Shown in pieces: positions 52,482 through 63,945 of a stretch of DNA of 64,000 nucleotides. Every line of letters starts with the position of its first letter. The first letter of the stretch is position 1. Source of the DNA: Acanthosoma haemorrhoidale (Eukaryota > Arthropoda > Insecta > Hemiptera > Acanthosomatidae); contig OV884014.1 of NCBI GenBank assembly GCA_930367205.1, positions 76,859,104 through 76,923,103 on the forward strand. Reading direction: 5' to 3'. The position numbers and the translations under genes were made by a program. A model generated the notes under the pieces. It was not told where the DNA came from. It did not search any database and was given only the letters and a program-made list of their open reading frames with translations.

Positions 52482-53972
52482 CGTACAAGTATATCTAACA
52501 TATTTAGTAAATAGATGACATTATGCCAATGCGCCTGTGATGTGATAGCTGAAGGCAGGAGACTAGGCAGACATATCTCCGCAGAACCTTCACATTCCAG
52601 ACTGACCCCCTCCCTTTCGATACACTTCCTTTGTGCTCTCAGCCACTCTTGCTTTCTTCACTGCTACTGGAGGATATAGTACCGCCCGTTACATTGTAAC
52701 AGCTGCAGCAGCTTACAGTTACAGCGGCCGAGGAACGGTACCGAGAACTGACACGTAATTAGGCCGAATTGCCTTCAACATAGCCTTCGCCAATATGAGT
52801 CACTTTGGCTTCACCATTTATCGGTCTTTTTGTCTCAGGGGATAAATATTTGTTGGCAATCGGTTTAGGTCGGCGAAAAAAATCTGTTAAATTTTCATCA
52901 TATATATATGTAAATAATATATATGGCTCAGTTTGTAGAGCATCTCAACGTAGATCAAGAGTTCCGTGTAATGTAGATAAATTACTCAAACATAAGGTCT
53001 TAGGGTATAATATATTACGTAGAAATCTTTTTTTATTAGCAATTAGTTTTCTAGTTATTTTATTTTTTTTGTCATTTATTTAATTAATGGCCATCGTTGC
53101 ACATGTGCCAACATGCTGTACATGTGAGATCGTCTGGGGATGAATGCGAGATGTAAACAGTTTTGATTCTGGCCTGACATCTTCAATTCGCAGTCAACTT
53201 GTCTTAACATATATTTGAGTCTGGCTCATTTTACAATAAAAAATGCAGGATAAATAATATTCCGAATATTAATAGCCTCGCCACTTTTAAATCACTCGTG
53301 AACCAAATTATGTATTTTTTATAACATATACAAGGAAAATAAAACACGTCTAGTTTGACCACGATTACTGGAGACCGGCAAAACAAATGTTGGGTGAACG
53401 GGTAGTATACATTTGCCCTCAGTAGGGCCAGTAGTACTGCATGTTCTCGCAACATATGCACCCACTACACTCGGTACTCAGTAAGCTAAGAGGCCAGTTC
53501 TGAGAGAAGCCTTTAATGACTTTGTATGACTACAGTTCAAAAATAAAAACCGAAAATTTCTTATTATTATTCAGAGTGTCGAGAGCTTTAATCGTATATC
53601 CTACCCAATATGATAAAATACCTATTTATTTTTTTATTACAAAGAAATTAATTATGTTTCTCCTGGTTGAAAATATTTTCCATGTTATTGGGTAATAATA
53701 TCACCAGGACTGATAGACATACAGTTGAAAACAAGAGAGTTTCTGATTTCGTAAAAAATAAATGAAAACCTAAAAAGGCTGACAAAATATCGTTTTTGTA
53801 GCAGATACATGTAAGGTATGCAATACATGATATCCATATCAAGTATAAATATGATTTAGAGTATGACATATGTTCATTTAAGCTTTTGGTTCAGAACAGA
53901 GATGGACAAGCTGGCTCGTTAGCTTTTCACTACGAAAAACCATTCATTCGTCCACTGTCAGCCAGTTTTGAA
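52482..53972. other. knk 5' flank and intergenic DNA with dispersed repeat
   Basis: The first 300 bp (to about 52780) are GC-richer, with CAGCTGCAGCAGC and CAGCGGCCG, and probably include the knk promoter and 5' UTR. An unassigned plus-strand frame lies at 52805-53083. The copy of dispersed repeat B is at 53580-53815. The GTTTTGAA at 53965-53972 is the left target copy of the hAT element. Confidence 0.5.
53580..53815 (+). repeat. Dispersed repeat B, copy 2
   Basis: Colinear with 30480-30780: CAATATGATAAAATACC, TTATTACAAAGAAATTAATTA, GTTTCTGATTTCGTAAAAAA and GAAAACCTAAAAA are shared with gaps. Confidence 0.65.
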
Positions 53973-54574
53973 CACAGGTGGCCAACCTTTTTCGGTTGTA
54001 GTCCCACAAACTCGGGTGGTCCAACACTCCAACCACACATCCATCTTAAATATATTTTCTATATACATTAAACACAGCAGGAATAGATAATTCAAGAACC
54101 ACAATGTTAGGTAGATACCTATTTATTTTTATGAAATTCAGAGAATCAGAAAAAAATATGAACTACTTAATATGCAAGGAATTTGTCGTGAGGTACAGCA
54201 CCTGAGAGTAGCAAAAACGTGAACATAATAAAATCATACATTCCTCAATGTGGGGCTTGTAATTTCAATGTTGGGAGATTCCACTGTCGATGCTAATCTA
54301 CGTAAATTTTTTTAATGAGAGCCAGTTAGTGACACCATCTTGTTCCCTTTTACAAAGTTCATCTTGGAGAACGATTGCTCGCATCGATATGTTGAACCAA
54401 AACAACAAGCATATAGATAGGAGAGCTAAATTGTTTAACGAAGAGAACTCTTGGTCAATCGACTTCACATTCTTAAAATTAGTGAGTGGTTGTAGAGACC
54501 AATCTGGAGAAAATAGTATAAAATTGGACTGGGTGAAAATCTGGCTAAAATTCTGAGAGCATTAGAATTTATAA

Positions 54575-54665
54575 TTATTAACAATCAACAGCCTAAGAAA
54601 AACACAAAGACTCGAACCCTGGGCCTAACCAATATCTAGTCAGGCGAGGTCCCCCTCAAGATTCC
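54575..54665 (-). repeat. tRNA-derived SINE-like copy within the hAT element
   Basis: On the minus strand: GGTTAGGCCCAGGGTTCGAGTC includes an intact B box (GGGTTCGAGTC), followed by a T-rich stretch and TTGATTGTTAATAATTAT. Confidence 0.65.
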
Positions 54666-55010
54666 CCATCTATCTATTAATTTTTTCTTTGTATTTTAAT
54701 TATAAATAATTAATGTGGGTCCAGCACCAAAATAAAATAAAAATTTTCCATACAATTTATGTTTTTAGGAACCAGAAAATCAAAAAATATTTTTACTCGG
54801 CTCAAAACCAATTTTTTTGAACAATTGAGAAAATATAAAATTTAACATTTTGGGGATTAGAAAACGTGCTAAATTTATAAAATACTAAGTAAGATTTGTT
54901 TTTTATCTGGTTTAAAATCTCCAGTTTTTTAAGAACATCCATAACTCCATATAATCCAGTGATTTATTTTTAGTTATAATCACAACATACTTTGACATAA
55001 AAACGGTGTT

Positions 55011-56835
55011 TTATAGGTCAATTAATTCACATTGAATTGCAGGAGAGTACTGGGCTGCAGTTTCATGTCTTATTGCAAAGGGGTTGATACAAATATCACA
55101 AAAGCATTTTTCTCCCGTTGGCAAATATGATTTTGAAGGATTGAAGTAGGGATGAAACATTGATTTTATATTTTTCATAGTCAGGATCTGCTTCAGTTTG
55201 ACCAGCGTAGCAGCCCTTGTGCAGGCAAGGGATATGAGACAGCCAGTTCTCAGAAAAACTTTTCTGACCTCGAACGATGCATCATTTGACACCAGTATTT
55301 GTAAATGATTAGATTTACCTTACAATCAAGTGTTCGACATGTTTAGATGTGCAGCCATGTCACAGAGGAAAGCGAGAGAGAGGAGTGAAGTGAGGAAGTT
55401 TTTCATTTTCTCTAGGTTGTGATATCACTGCGTAGTTTCTGCAACCTTTCCGAAGACTTTTGAGACCCAATGAATATCTTACTGCACACCTATGTTCCTC
55501 AATGTATTTCTCAAACATTTCCCAGAATTTTCTGCGATTCAGGTTTATGTTTATTTATTATTTTAGGGCCCTCAAATTATAGAACTAGTTTATCTGACAC
55601 AGTAACAATTTCAGAAAAATAATTTAAGCTGAAATAGACTGACAACCTTAGTGATGTTTTTCCCTCAGAAAACAGTACTAGATTTGATTCTATCTTTTGA
55701 GCCTTTTTATGAAAAATAATATCCCTTACATCACTTATGAAAAAAAAAATCCCTTAGATCATCAATGTCAAAATGCTTGAAAATAGTTGTCAATTGAATT
55801 CTATGATGTTAAGAAAAAGTGACCCTTCAGGTTATCAATCCTGAAATGTTTGAAAATCGTTTTAAACTGGATTCTATCTTTTAAGCATTTCTGAAAAAAA
55901 AAAATTTCTTAGGTTATCAATCTGGAAAAGTGCAGATGTAGTAAAATCCTTCTAACAACCAAGACAAACGAGCCCATAGTTTGGTGGTACAGTCGTCCAC
56001 AGTTTTTGGACAGAAGGTCCAAAAGTTCCAGTTCCTCGGCACAAAGCGCATCCTGGTCAATGATGCAGTGATAATTCTGAAGAGGTCTTTCCAAATAGTG
56101 CATTACAGCCCTTGTTCTTACCGACCATGGCAGAGCCCTACCAGGGCAAATACTGTCTAATTTTTGCTAGTTAAGTTTTTTCTTAGAACAAAACTTTTTA
56201 GCTTTTCAAGCACATCTTCTCCTTTGGACGTTGCTGGTAGTTGACTGAGGGTAAGGAGTAGTTCAAATGTTTCAAGATTATTCTTGACCATAAGAACGTA
56301 AGTACACATCTGGGCAGATGATGTTTATCGCAACTTTCGTCCAAAGCCAAACAAAAATATTTGCCACTCAAAAGCTTAGAAATTACCTGCCAGCTCACAT
56401 CTTCATCTTGACGATCACCGTATTTCGAGACAGAACTATTTCGTCCAAAGTTTAGAAATTTTCCGATCTTCTGTCTGTTTTTGCAAATATTTTTAAGCTG
56501 GGCTTGATAACTTGCTCTACATCTCCGTATGGGTTTATTCTTTGTGCCATTAGCAAGGGGATTTCATAGGAAGATCCTACCATTGAAGAAAGCTCATTAT
56601 TTTGTATTTTGAATATTAATTACTGCCCGCATAATGATTTTTTCAATAAAATCCGATCTCAAGACTGAACCAACCGAATGCTAAGAATTAAAATTAGAAT
56701 GATTCTTCGTGAAATGTTTTTCCAAAATGTATTTTTTAGGCACTGAAACATTTCTACCACAGATGAAACACGCTGGTTTTGATAAGTTTGCGTCCGTTAA
56801 CAGAACAATAGTTATTCCAAACTCGCTCGAATTCG
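55011..56835 (-). pseudogene. hAT transposase relic (GTF2IRD2/ZBED-like)
   Basis: Fragments in N-to-C order: a BED-like zinc finger at about 56830-56700 (ACFICGRNVSVPKKYILEKH, then H-x4-H spacing FTKNH); SYEIPLLMAQRINPYGDVEQ near 56570; the catalytic start YFCLALDESCD near 56345; the HCIIDQDALCAEEL segment near 56070; and the C-terminal INPF plus PAIQCELIDL end at 55011. Numerous stops and frame changes lie between. hAT transposases use an RNase H-like DDE core with a large helical insertion. Only the first Asp context is readable here. Not functional. Confidence 0.82.
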
Positions 56836-56992
56836 CTTCTGGACACTCACGTCCTTTTTGTATTTACGTACTGGTAACAGGATAACAGGAATGGGAAGGA
56901 GTTCTAAATGGTACCAATTAGACCACTTTCTCCCTACTAGCACTAAAGCTCTACTCTTATTAGGCACTATAATTCAATTTAAAAATACATTA

Positions 56993-57757
56993 GGGTCTTT
57001 ATGGGAATAGGGACCCCTGATTGTTTTTAATCATTTGTCTAGTCTATTATCTGTAAATGAAAGGTTCGAGGAAAGTGTTTAGTAAAAGATGTTTTAGTGT
57101 TTGAACATATTTATTCTGGTGGCCAAAAATTAACAATGTCATTTACTAATTGATTGAACAAATTATTACCGCTATTTATTTCTGTTGCACCATAAAAATT
57201 CACACAAATATGAGTCTATTAAACTTCTTCTTGTACCATGTTCTTTTCTGTTTCCAGCCTTTGCTTGTGTCCTTAACGATTCAATTCGTTTGGTATGACT
57301 ACCTGTGGTAGGATCTACGAAATTTTGTGAATGAGTTACAATACAATGCTGCTAATTCATTCCTGGTATGTTAATATTACTGTTTTCCAAAAATGTTCCT
57401 TTTCTCTGTCCAAAGATTTCTTCGCAGCCTCTCAAGCTGCATCTCCATCTATCCTTTTCGCCTAGATAAAGTTTCATTTGATGGCCATTTGAACACATTT
57501 GTTTACTATGCAATACCCCCTTAGATTGAAGAAACAAAACCGCTTTTTCCTTCGTATCTACTTTAGCAGCTAAAAAATGGCATGTTTCCCTTCAGGATCA
57601 CACAACTAAACTGAAATATTATCAGGTACCAAGGTTCGCTAAGACGGGTCGAAGTAAACATAAATATAGATAAAAACATTACATGAAAGGTCAAACGTGG
57701 CAAAATAACCAAAACAGTGATAGATATCAGTGGGGTCCCTATTCCCAAAAAGACCTG
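56993..57757. mobile_element. Merlin-like (IS1016/ISXO2-type) transposon, internally deleted, 765 bp
   Basis: The ends are near-perfect inverted repeats over about 24 bp, GGTCTTT(A/T)TGGGAATAGG, one mismatch. The flanks share TACATTA (56986-56992 and 57758-57764), close to the 8-9 bp duplications of Merlin. The interior encodes remnants of the first and last parts of a Merlin transposase. It is nested in the hAT element. Confidence 0.82.
57175..57600 (-). pseudogene. Merlin-like transposase remnant, middle deleted
   Basis: The N-terminal zinc-binding part reads KEKAVLFLQSKGVLHSKQMC, then SNGHQMKLYLGEKDRWRC and RKGTFLENSN, the layout of the ISXO2/Merlin N-terminal domain. After a stop, the same frame continues FVDPTTGSHTKRIESLR and SLIDSYLCEFLW, the C-terminal end of the catalytic domain. 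The catalytic middle is absent, so an internal deletion created this copy. At most about 140 codons of an expected 280-300 remain. Confidence 0.8.
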
Positions 57758-60264
57758 TACATTACTCGTAAATAGTAAAACCTACTGCACCAGAGAAAGA
57801 AAAGGAGTACGAAAGAAATTGATTAATAAACGAGAATCGGAAAACTGGAATTTTAGACGAAAATTGGGGAGTACAGATGGCTGTTGATTTTCAGAAAACA
57901 CCAGACGATGCGCTTCCTTTGTCTTTTCCCGCCTGGATCATATGCACCAAGAGAAGAAGAAGAGCAAACGTTTTCGACTGTACTAACAATCATTATCAGT
58001 TGCTATTTAATGTCAAAACATGTTCTAGAAAAAATTAAAAATACATAAAATAAATGATCGTTAGTGGTTAGTAAGCATCTGTTTATTAATACTCATTTAT
58101 TTGTGTTTTTCTTTTCATCTTGTAGGTTTTGTCATTTAATACTACTTGATAATGACTGACTTTTTTGTTAAAATTAGAGGTGGCCTACCAGTTTAGGACT
58201 TGCCTATAAGCTTACCGAATCACACGTAAGCCTATCATGTGTTAATTAAATCTTAAAAAAAAACGGAAATGCGTCGCGTGCCACGGGTTAGACACCCCTT
58301 GTTTAGAATAAGGATAAAGACCGATTCACTAAGATTCAATCACGAATTCGTTCATTTAATAGAACGATTGGTTCATCTGGACAAACGGATCTTAAAGAAC
58401 GGTTCGTCCGCGACTGACGTACCTCTCTGGATTTTTAGTTGGGCTACGGAAGGAAACATTATTTTATTTCCGGCCTATTTGGCAATGATCTGCTATGTTT
58501 TAACTGTCTTCCTTTCGTTTTCGAACCCAGAGGGAAAACTTTAAGGAATATAATAGACTAGGTAGGAGCCAATGACACATTTATTCACCGGACGAAAGTA
58601 TCGATATCCTTAATCGAAAAGTCCTCATCGTGTACAATTAGAATCACCAAGCCAGTTTTGTAAACGAACTAGACTGGGTTGTCTTACGTTATTGATTTTT
58701 ACTCATCTCACCGTGCTGAATGTTTTAGAAGAAATCGAAGCCGTTTATTGTTCGGCTGGCATGGGCGCAAGTGCGTCAGTTTTGAAAAGGCACCTCACGT
58801 CAATTTCCGCTAAGGCTTATAACAATAATAATTTAACTTTTGAACAAATCGCTGGTGATTATTTATCGGTCAAATGAAACCCCAAATTTGACGAGAAATG
58901 TACCGGCTTTAGACAGCAAGACTTAAAGATCCTAGCTATACCCGATAGCTTTACGTTCGTCCTTTGAATAAATGTATCATTGCCTCCTAGTCTATAACAA
59001 GTACAAATGGGTTAATATTTCTTTTACCGCAGTCCCATCTATTTTAAGTTAGATATAGATTACATCTGTTAGGTTTAAAGTTATGCAGAAAAAACAATAG
59101 AGGAAATATGATTGTGTGATGGTGCCCACCCTCTGATTACAGACTAAACAACTCCCTTGAAGTTTCACCCTGTCTAATTAACTGGGTATCCCCTTCCCAC
59201 AGTGTAACTCTAACCACATCACATTTATTTCATTTAGATGTGACCGAGTTGTTAGATTGACGTTTTATTTTTTGAGTGCATAACAATATCCTACAAAAAA
59301 TAGAAAGTGGACATCCGACTTTTTTTCATGGAACTGAGCGATGATAAAGAATGGTTTTCCCGGCACTTTCGAATGTCACAATATCAGTTTCACGTTCTTT
59401 TTTTTTTTTTTTAAAAAAATAAAGATGTATATAATGTAGCGATGCAACAGGAAATACAAAAATAATTTGTAAATAGATTCACCTGAGGATCTATAATTAT
59501 CTGTAAAATTAAAGGGGCTATGAAAAAAAAAAAAAAAAAAGGTATTGATTACCAAATTTTAAAAGTATTAATTTCTAGTGAAACCATAGAATTTCTATAA
59601 ATTAAATTTCACAAAAAAAAATAACCTTAAAAACTGAGGAAGAATCAGTAACCCCAACATTTTCAATCAATATTTAACTTTTTCTACTCACTAAAAAGTT
59701 ATTTAATTAATTATGAACTAAATCCAATTTAAAAAAAATATAAATATACTTACATAGGAAATGAACCAGTAGAAATTGGATAAATAATGCCAACAGTTAC
59801 TTGTGAGAATCCTTATTAAATGTGAAAACAACTATTCACTATTTTTATTAAAACGTCATAATTGAAAATAGAATTAAAAAAAAATTTTTTAATGTAAAGA
59901 AGTAGTGAAATCAACATTGGATAGGAGTACACCAAGACCTCAGCTTGTTTACCAACAAATGTTATTTATCTAAGAGAGTTTTGGGCAGCTACACCACCAA
60001 TCATTTTGTGTTGATTAAGCATAGTAAACAAGTAACTAATAGGAGGGATTGTCACGTAACAAAAAACATAACTTTTTCTATTTCATTCATTTAAATCACA
60101 ACACGAGATACTTGAAAATGGTGGTGTAGCACCTGCAGACGCTCTAACATAATAAAAGAATATTTGTCAGCAGGTAGACAAATTTATGACGTATTTTAAT
60201 AATATGACAACCAGCATTAAAAAATAATTATTAAATACAAGATTTTTATTCTATTACGATGCGA

Positions 60265-60480
60265 TGAATTACAGTTTTTTTTAATATTTATATAAAACAG
60301 CTGTGGCAAATTCCTATGAACATTGTCAGTCAATGAGGTGTTAGAGAAAATGTTATTTAATATGTATCTGAATAATAATAATTCTATAAAATTTAGGAAA
60401 TCAATCAAGAGTGGTTAATAATAATAGACGAAACCCTTAATTGTGAGATACTGTACACTTGACTAATGTTTTGTTATTCT
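60265..60480 (-). repeat. Dispersed repeat A, copy 2
   Basis: The reverse complement matches 29930-30140: GTACAGTATCTCACAATTAA, GGGTTTCGTCTATTATTATT, CTCTAACACCTCATTGACTG and CCACAGCTGTTTTATA. Confidence 0.75.
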
Positions 60481-60942
60481 CCCGTTATTGTCATTTAACT
60501 AACTTACCATCATGTTTTAGATGTTGAGGAATATTCTTTGTCGGTGACAAATAGAAGGTGAGCCTCATCACCTAGTGTTGTATAAGAACAATGAACTATT
60601 AACGACAATAAAAATTTATTATAATTAGGCACTCCGCCAAATGCATGTAAATGCAGAAAGAGGAGAAATATGTAATCCAAATATTTTGTTATTTTTCTTA
60701 TTTGTAAATTGTATTGTTTTGTTGAGGTTTTGAAATTAAAAAAAAAAAAAAAAATATTCTTTAAACAATTTATGATCGATTGAATCATTTTTACCTCTGT
60801 ATTTGCAGAACATGCAGACTTGTTTGATTGTCCGGAACCTGTTCAATAGTTGAGTCTCTACCTTTCAGCTCGGAATCAAATCAGGTAAAATACAAAAAAA
60901 AAAAAAGGATTCAAGATAACCTGGCCACTGTTTTGTTAATAC

Positions 60943-60948
60943 TTTATT
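60943..60948 (-). terminator. Candidate poly(A) signal for the neprilysin-type gene
   Basis: AATAAA on the minus strand 118 bp beyond the stop codon at 61066, a normal 3' UTR distance. Confidence 0.55.
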
Positions 60949-61065
60949 TTGCACATTGTACAAGACTGGATAAGTACTGGAGCAGTGACAAAGCTAATTA
61001 CAAATATACAGAAGAGTGTGACGGCAGCAACTTGCACCCTCCATAGCTGCAATGACAAGCTCTTC

Positions 61066-61165
61066 CTACCAGACCGAGCACTTCCTAACCGGGTTCATCG
61101 GAGATCCCAGGGGACAGTTGTACACTCGAGAGAAGTCCTCACTGTTTGAGAGAGTTCCAATCACT
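61066..61165 (-). CDS. Neprilysin-type M13 metallopeptidase, last coding exon (5' part outside window)
   Basis: M13 peptidases are type II membrane zinc endopeptidases that cleave peptides at the cell surface. The acceptor CCCCATTTTCAG precedes an exon that starts with one base completing a codon, then reads [20 protein letters not shown] and [12 protein letters not shown] before TAG at 61068-61066. The pattern V-x-G-x-L-x-N...F...F/Y-x-C...MNP...C-x-V-W-stop is the C-terminal signature of neprilysins; its two Cys form conserved disulfides and the terminal Trp is nearly invariant. Only 32 residues are in this exon. I found no further M13 exon between 61166 and 64000, so upstream exons lie beyond the right edge. 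Which Nep paralogue it is cannot be told. Confidence 0.85.
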
Positions 61166-62624
61166 CTGAAAATGGGGAAAAAAAAGTAAATAATAATCAA
61201 ATTCAGAAAAATTGGCCACTTTGACAAAATCTTATTTATTTTTAAATATCAATTGCTTCTTATAATTCTTTTTATTACATGCTACTACAAGGCTAGTTGG
61301 ATAATAATATGAATTTTACTTAACATCTGCTTTTCAGGGGACTTTTAGTCTCTCTATTTTTGGGTTTTTTCACCAATAATTATTTTCATGGTACTTATTA
61401 TGTTCTGTAACAAATTTAAATTCATTCATGGATTCTAATATCAGGTATTTCAGGTCTGTGAAACCTCTCATTTTTTAAATAAAACAAAAATTTATTTTTG
61501 GATTGAAGTTAATATTTATAATCAAAATTAATTAATTTTAGATAAGAATTATGTAACAAATTTAATTATATCGGTCAGATTTAGCGCTTTTTTTAGTTGA
61601 TGGCCAACCAAAGTTAACTCCATAAAAATAATTAAAGTTTATTGCTTGTTTTAATTTCTGTTGTGTGTTTGTTTATACTCAAATTTAAAACTGAGTACAT
61701 AGTTTTTCAATTCTTCATGGTTACTGAACTGACAATCTGTGACCTTGTGTTCAATGTTAATGTAATAATAATATTTTTAAAATAAATTTTCTTCATTTAC
61801 AAAAGTTTATACTTTATTTAAACTAAAATTAAATATTTAATTTTACTAAAGTTATTACTTTAAATATTTATTTAGTCATAAGAGTTTCAAAATCAGAAAC
61901 CCTATTATGTCTGTATCCTGGCAATTGTGGTCCCCTGTGCAACCCATAGAAAATAAGTCCGCCATCCCTCAGTACAATTTATTTATTTATACAATCCATT
62001 AATAGACACTGCCAATATTACAGATGGTAAAGATTATCAAACAATGTCTTAAAAAATATTTTATCATAATAAAACACAAAATCAAAGAATAAAACATTAT
62101 TAAGGGTTATTATTTAGTTTTTATTGGTAGAGGAAGGAAGGAGAGATGTTGAATGAATTGAGATTCACGCAGGAATGGATATTGAGAGGTTATTGTGTGT
62201 GAATAAGATGTGTTTAAGCGGATCGAAAGAAATGAAGAAAACGAGTTCACTTTCATAACAAATGAGGAAATCATACAAGGCATTTTGAAAAAATCGAATG
62301 AAGAAGAATGAAACAAGCAATCATCCTCTACCGCTACAATAAATTGTGAAGAAGTTATTGAAAATTTCAACCAGTCCATCAAATGAGAATGATGTACAGT
62401 GGCACCAGATGCTTCTTCTCCAGCAGCTCCGAGAGGAAGCATTAAAAAAAAGTTAAGTAAATCAAGACAAACATCTATCACAAATTTTTTTCACAAAAAA
62501 AATAAGTGTTTCCCTAAATAAAATGCATATGAAGACATTACATACATATTTGTATTAAGGACTTCAGTCTCTAGCAGCAATTAGTTCGGATTAGCGTGAT
62601 TACACTGTATTTAAAAAAGACAGT

Positions 62625-62760
62625 TGTGGCCAAGGTTATAAATTTCCCGGTATAGTGCCACTGAAACTGATTTTGAATGTGTGTACTGATAAAAATAATT
62701 CAATAAAACTAAGGAAATTAATCATAAGTAAGGAATTATGATCAAGATTCCAGGAATTAG
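62625..62760 (-). repeat. Dispersed repeat A, diverged copy 3
   Basis: Colinear with the plus-strand reading of 60300-60450: AGTTGTGGCCAA versus AGCTGTGGCAAA, AATAATTCAATAAAACTAAG versus AATAATTCTATAAAATTTAG, and GGAAATTAATCA versus GGAAATCAATCA. Confidence 0.55.
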
Positions 62761-63839
62761 TCATTAATGCCTAGTGGTTTATGCTATTTTTGATACTGAT
62801 ATATTTTATACAATGTACATTTTATTTTTGTGTATCAAGACTATTATTATTATGAGAGGGCATTTTTTAATCAACTTTTTTTTGTATTGTACATTGCGGT
62901 TTTTTATTCTTTGATAAACTATACCAACTGCAATGCGGCCAGTGATTGTTGATGGATTAAATAAATAAATTATAATTAAATGAAATGTACTGCTAGGTAG
63001 CACAGATTTTTTTTTAATTTATAAGTTATACTTTTCTTGTCGAGTAGGGTTTCAAATTAATGGTCTCAAAATCCAAATTAATAGTGGAAAGTCATCTATC
63101 AGCCACCATCGATCTTATTTCCATGTCCATAAATAAGTACTCTTTTTTTAACAATTACTATCCAAAGAAAACATATTTTTACAAGGGTGAGTGAGGCTCC
63201 AGCCAGAAGACCTTCCTAATCTCCAACTCTACTAGACAGATGACCAGGTCAATGTCAAATCTGTTTGGGTATACTCAGAGGATTTTTTTTTTAACCATAG
63301 AAAGTTAAGATTTTGCACATATAACTATCGATGTACTATGATCATAGCCCCTGCTTTACAGGGAAAAAAACCAAATGATTTGGCTTTGAAGTTCTACTTA
63401 CGATGACCAATGTAACTAAAATTATTAAACCACACAATAGAAATTTCAAATACCTTAGTACACGTAATATTTAGTGTTTACAAGGTAAATATCAATGTTT
63501 TCTTGAAACGAATGGAGGTTTTCAATTCCTACCTAGGTCAGATTATATTTCTATTCAGTAACACCTCAAAATCAACTAATGATTTCCATGCTTTGGGTTT
63601 GTTAAAGGCCATTAGTTTTATTAACATTACAAAAGCTAAAATCGGTCCATCTATCTATATTTTATGCCAGATAGGTTAATTGTAATTATAAATAATTATT
63701 AGTTGAGGTAAGTAATCCCATTTGTGGAAAATTTAATTATTACAGATGAAACAGAATGTATAGTGCCAAGACCTTCTGATATATGTTCAGCCGCTCTTCG
63801 AACTGAGATGGCACTATCTAAGAGATAAGACCTAGTAGA

Positions 63840-63945
63840 GGCAACAGGGATAGTTCAAAAGATTATCAACTTCAGATTTTTTCTGAAGCACCTGGGTTTG
63901 AATCTCGGCAGTGTCAATATTATTATTCTTTTCACCAATAACTAA
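63840..63945 (+). repeat. tRNA-derived SINE-like copy
   Basis: Contains CCTGGGTTTGAATCTCGG (B box) about 60 bp after an A-box-like region, then a tail TTCTTTTCACCAATAACTAA matching the family. Confidence 0.65.

Larger units (their letters stand above)
53973..58300. mobile_element. Decayed hAT-superfamily transposon with nested Merlin-like insertion
   Basis: The ends are imperfect inverted repeats: CACAGGTGGCCAACC at left and AAGGGGTGTCTAACC (reverse complement) at right, 10 of 15 matching and typical of hAT ends. The flanks GTTTTGAA (53965-53972) and GTTTAGAA (58301-58308) match at 7 of 8 positions, the duplication size of hAT elements. A minus-strand transposase relic of GTF2IRD2/ZBED-like type lies inside. 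The 4.3-kb span includes the Merlin-like insertion at 56993-57757 and a SINE-like copy. Confidence 0.82.
58301..61065. other. Intergenic and 3' flank of the neprilysin-type gene
   Basis: 58301-59000 is GC-richer, includes GAATTCGTTCATTTAATAG and related GTTCATC/GAACG motifs, and two short plus-strand frames (58269-58544, 58692-58877) with no recognised domain. From 59000 the DNA is AT-rich with poly-A/T runs near 59400, 59525 and 60740. Dispersed repeat A is at 60265-60480. AATAAA on the minus strand at 60948-60943 probably serves the neprilysin-type gene. Confidence 0.5.

Noticed and set aside
52805..53083. 92-codon plus frame upstream of knk as a gene
   Set aside because: It starts outside a convincing promoter context, has a low-complexity hydrophobic end and no recognised family. 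Left as unassigned intergenic sequence.
60510..60788. 92-codon minus frame near 60.6 kb as an exon of the neprilysin-type gene
   Set aside because: It lies downstream of the M13 stop codon on that strand and its translation is dominated by homopolymer-derived Phe/Lys runs.
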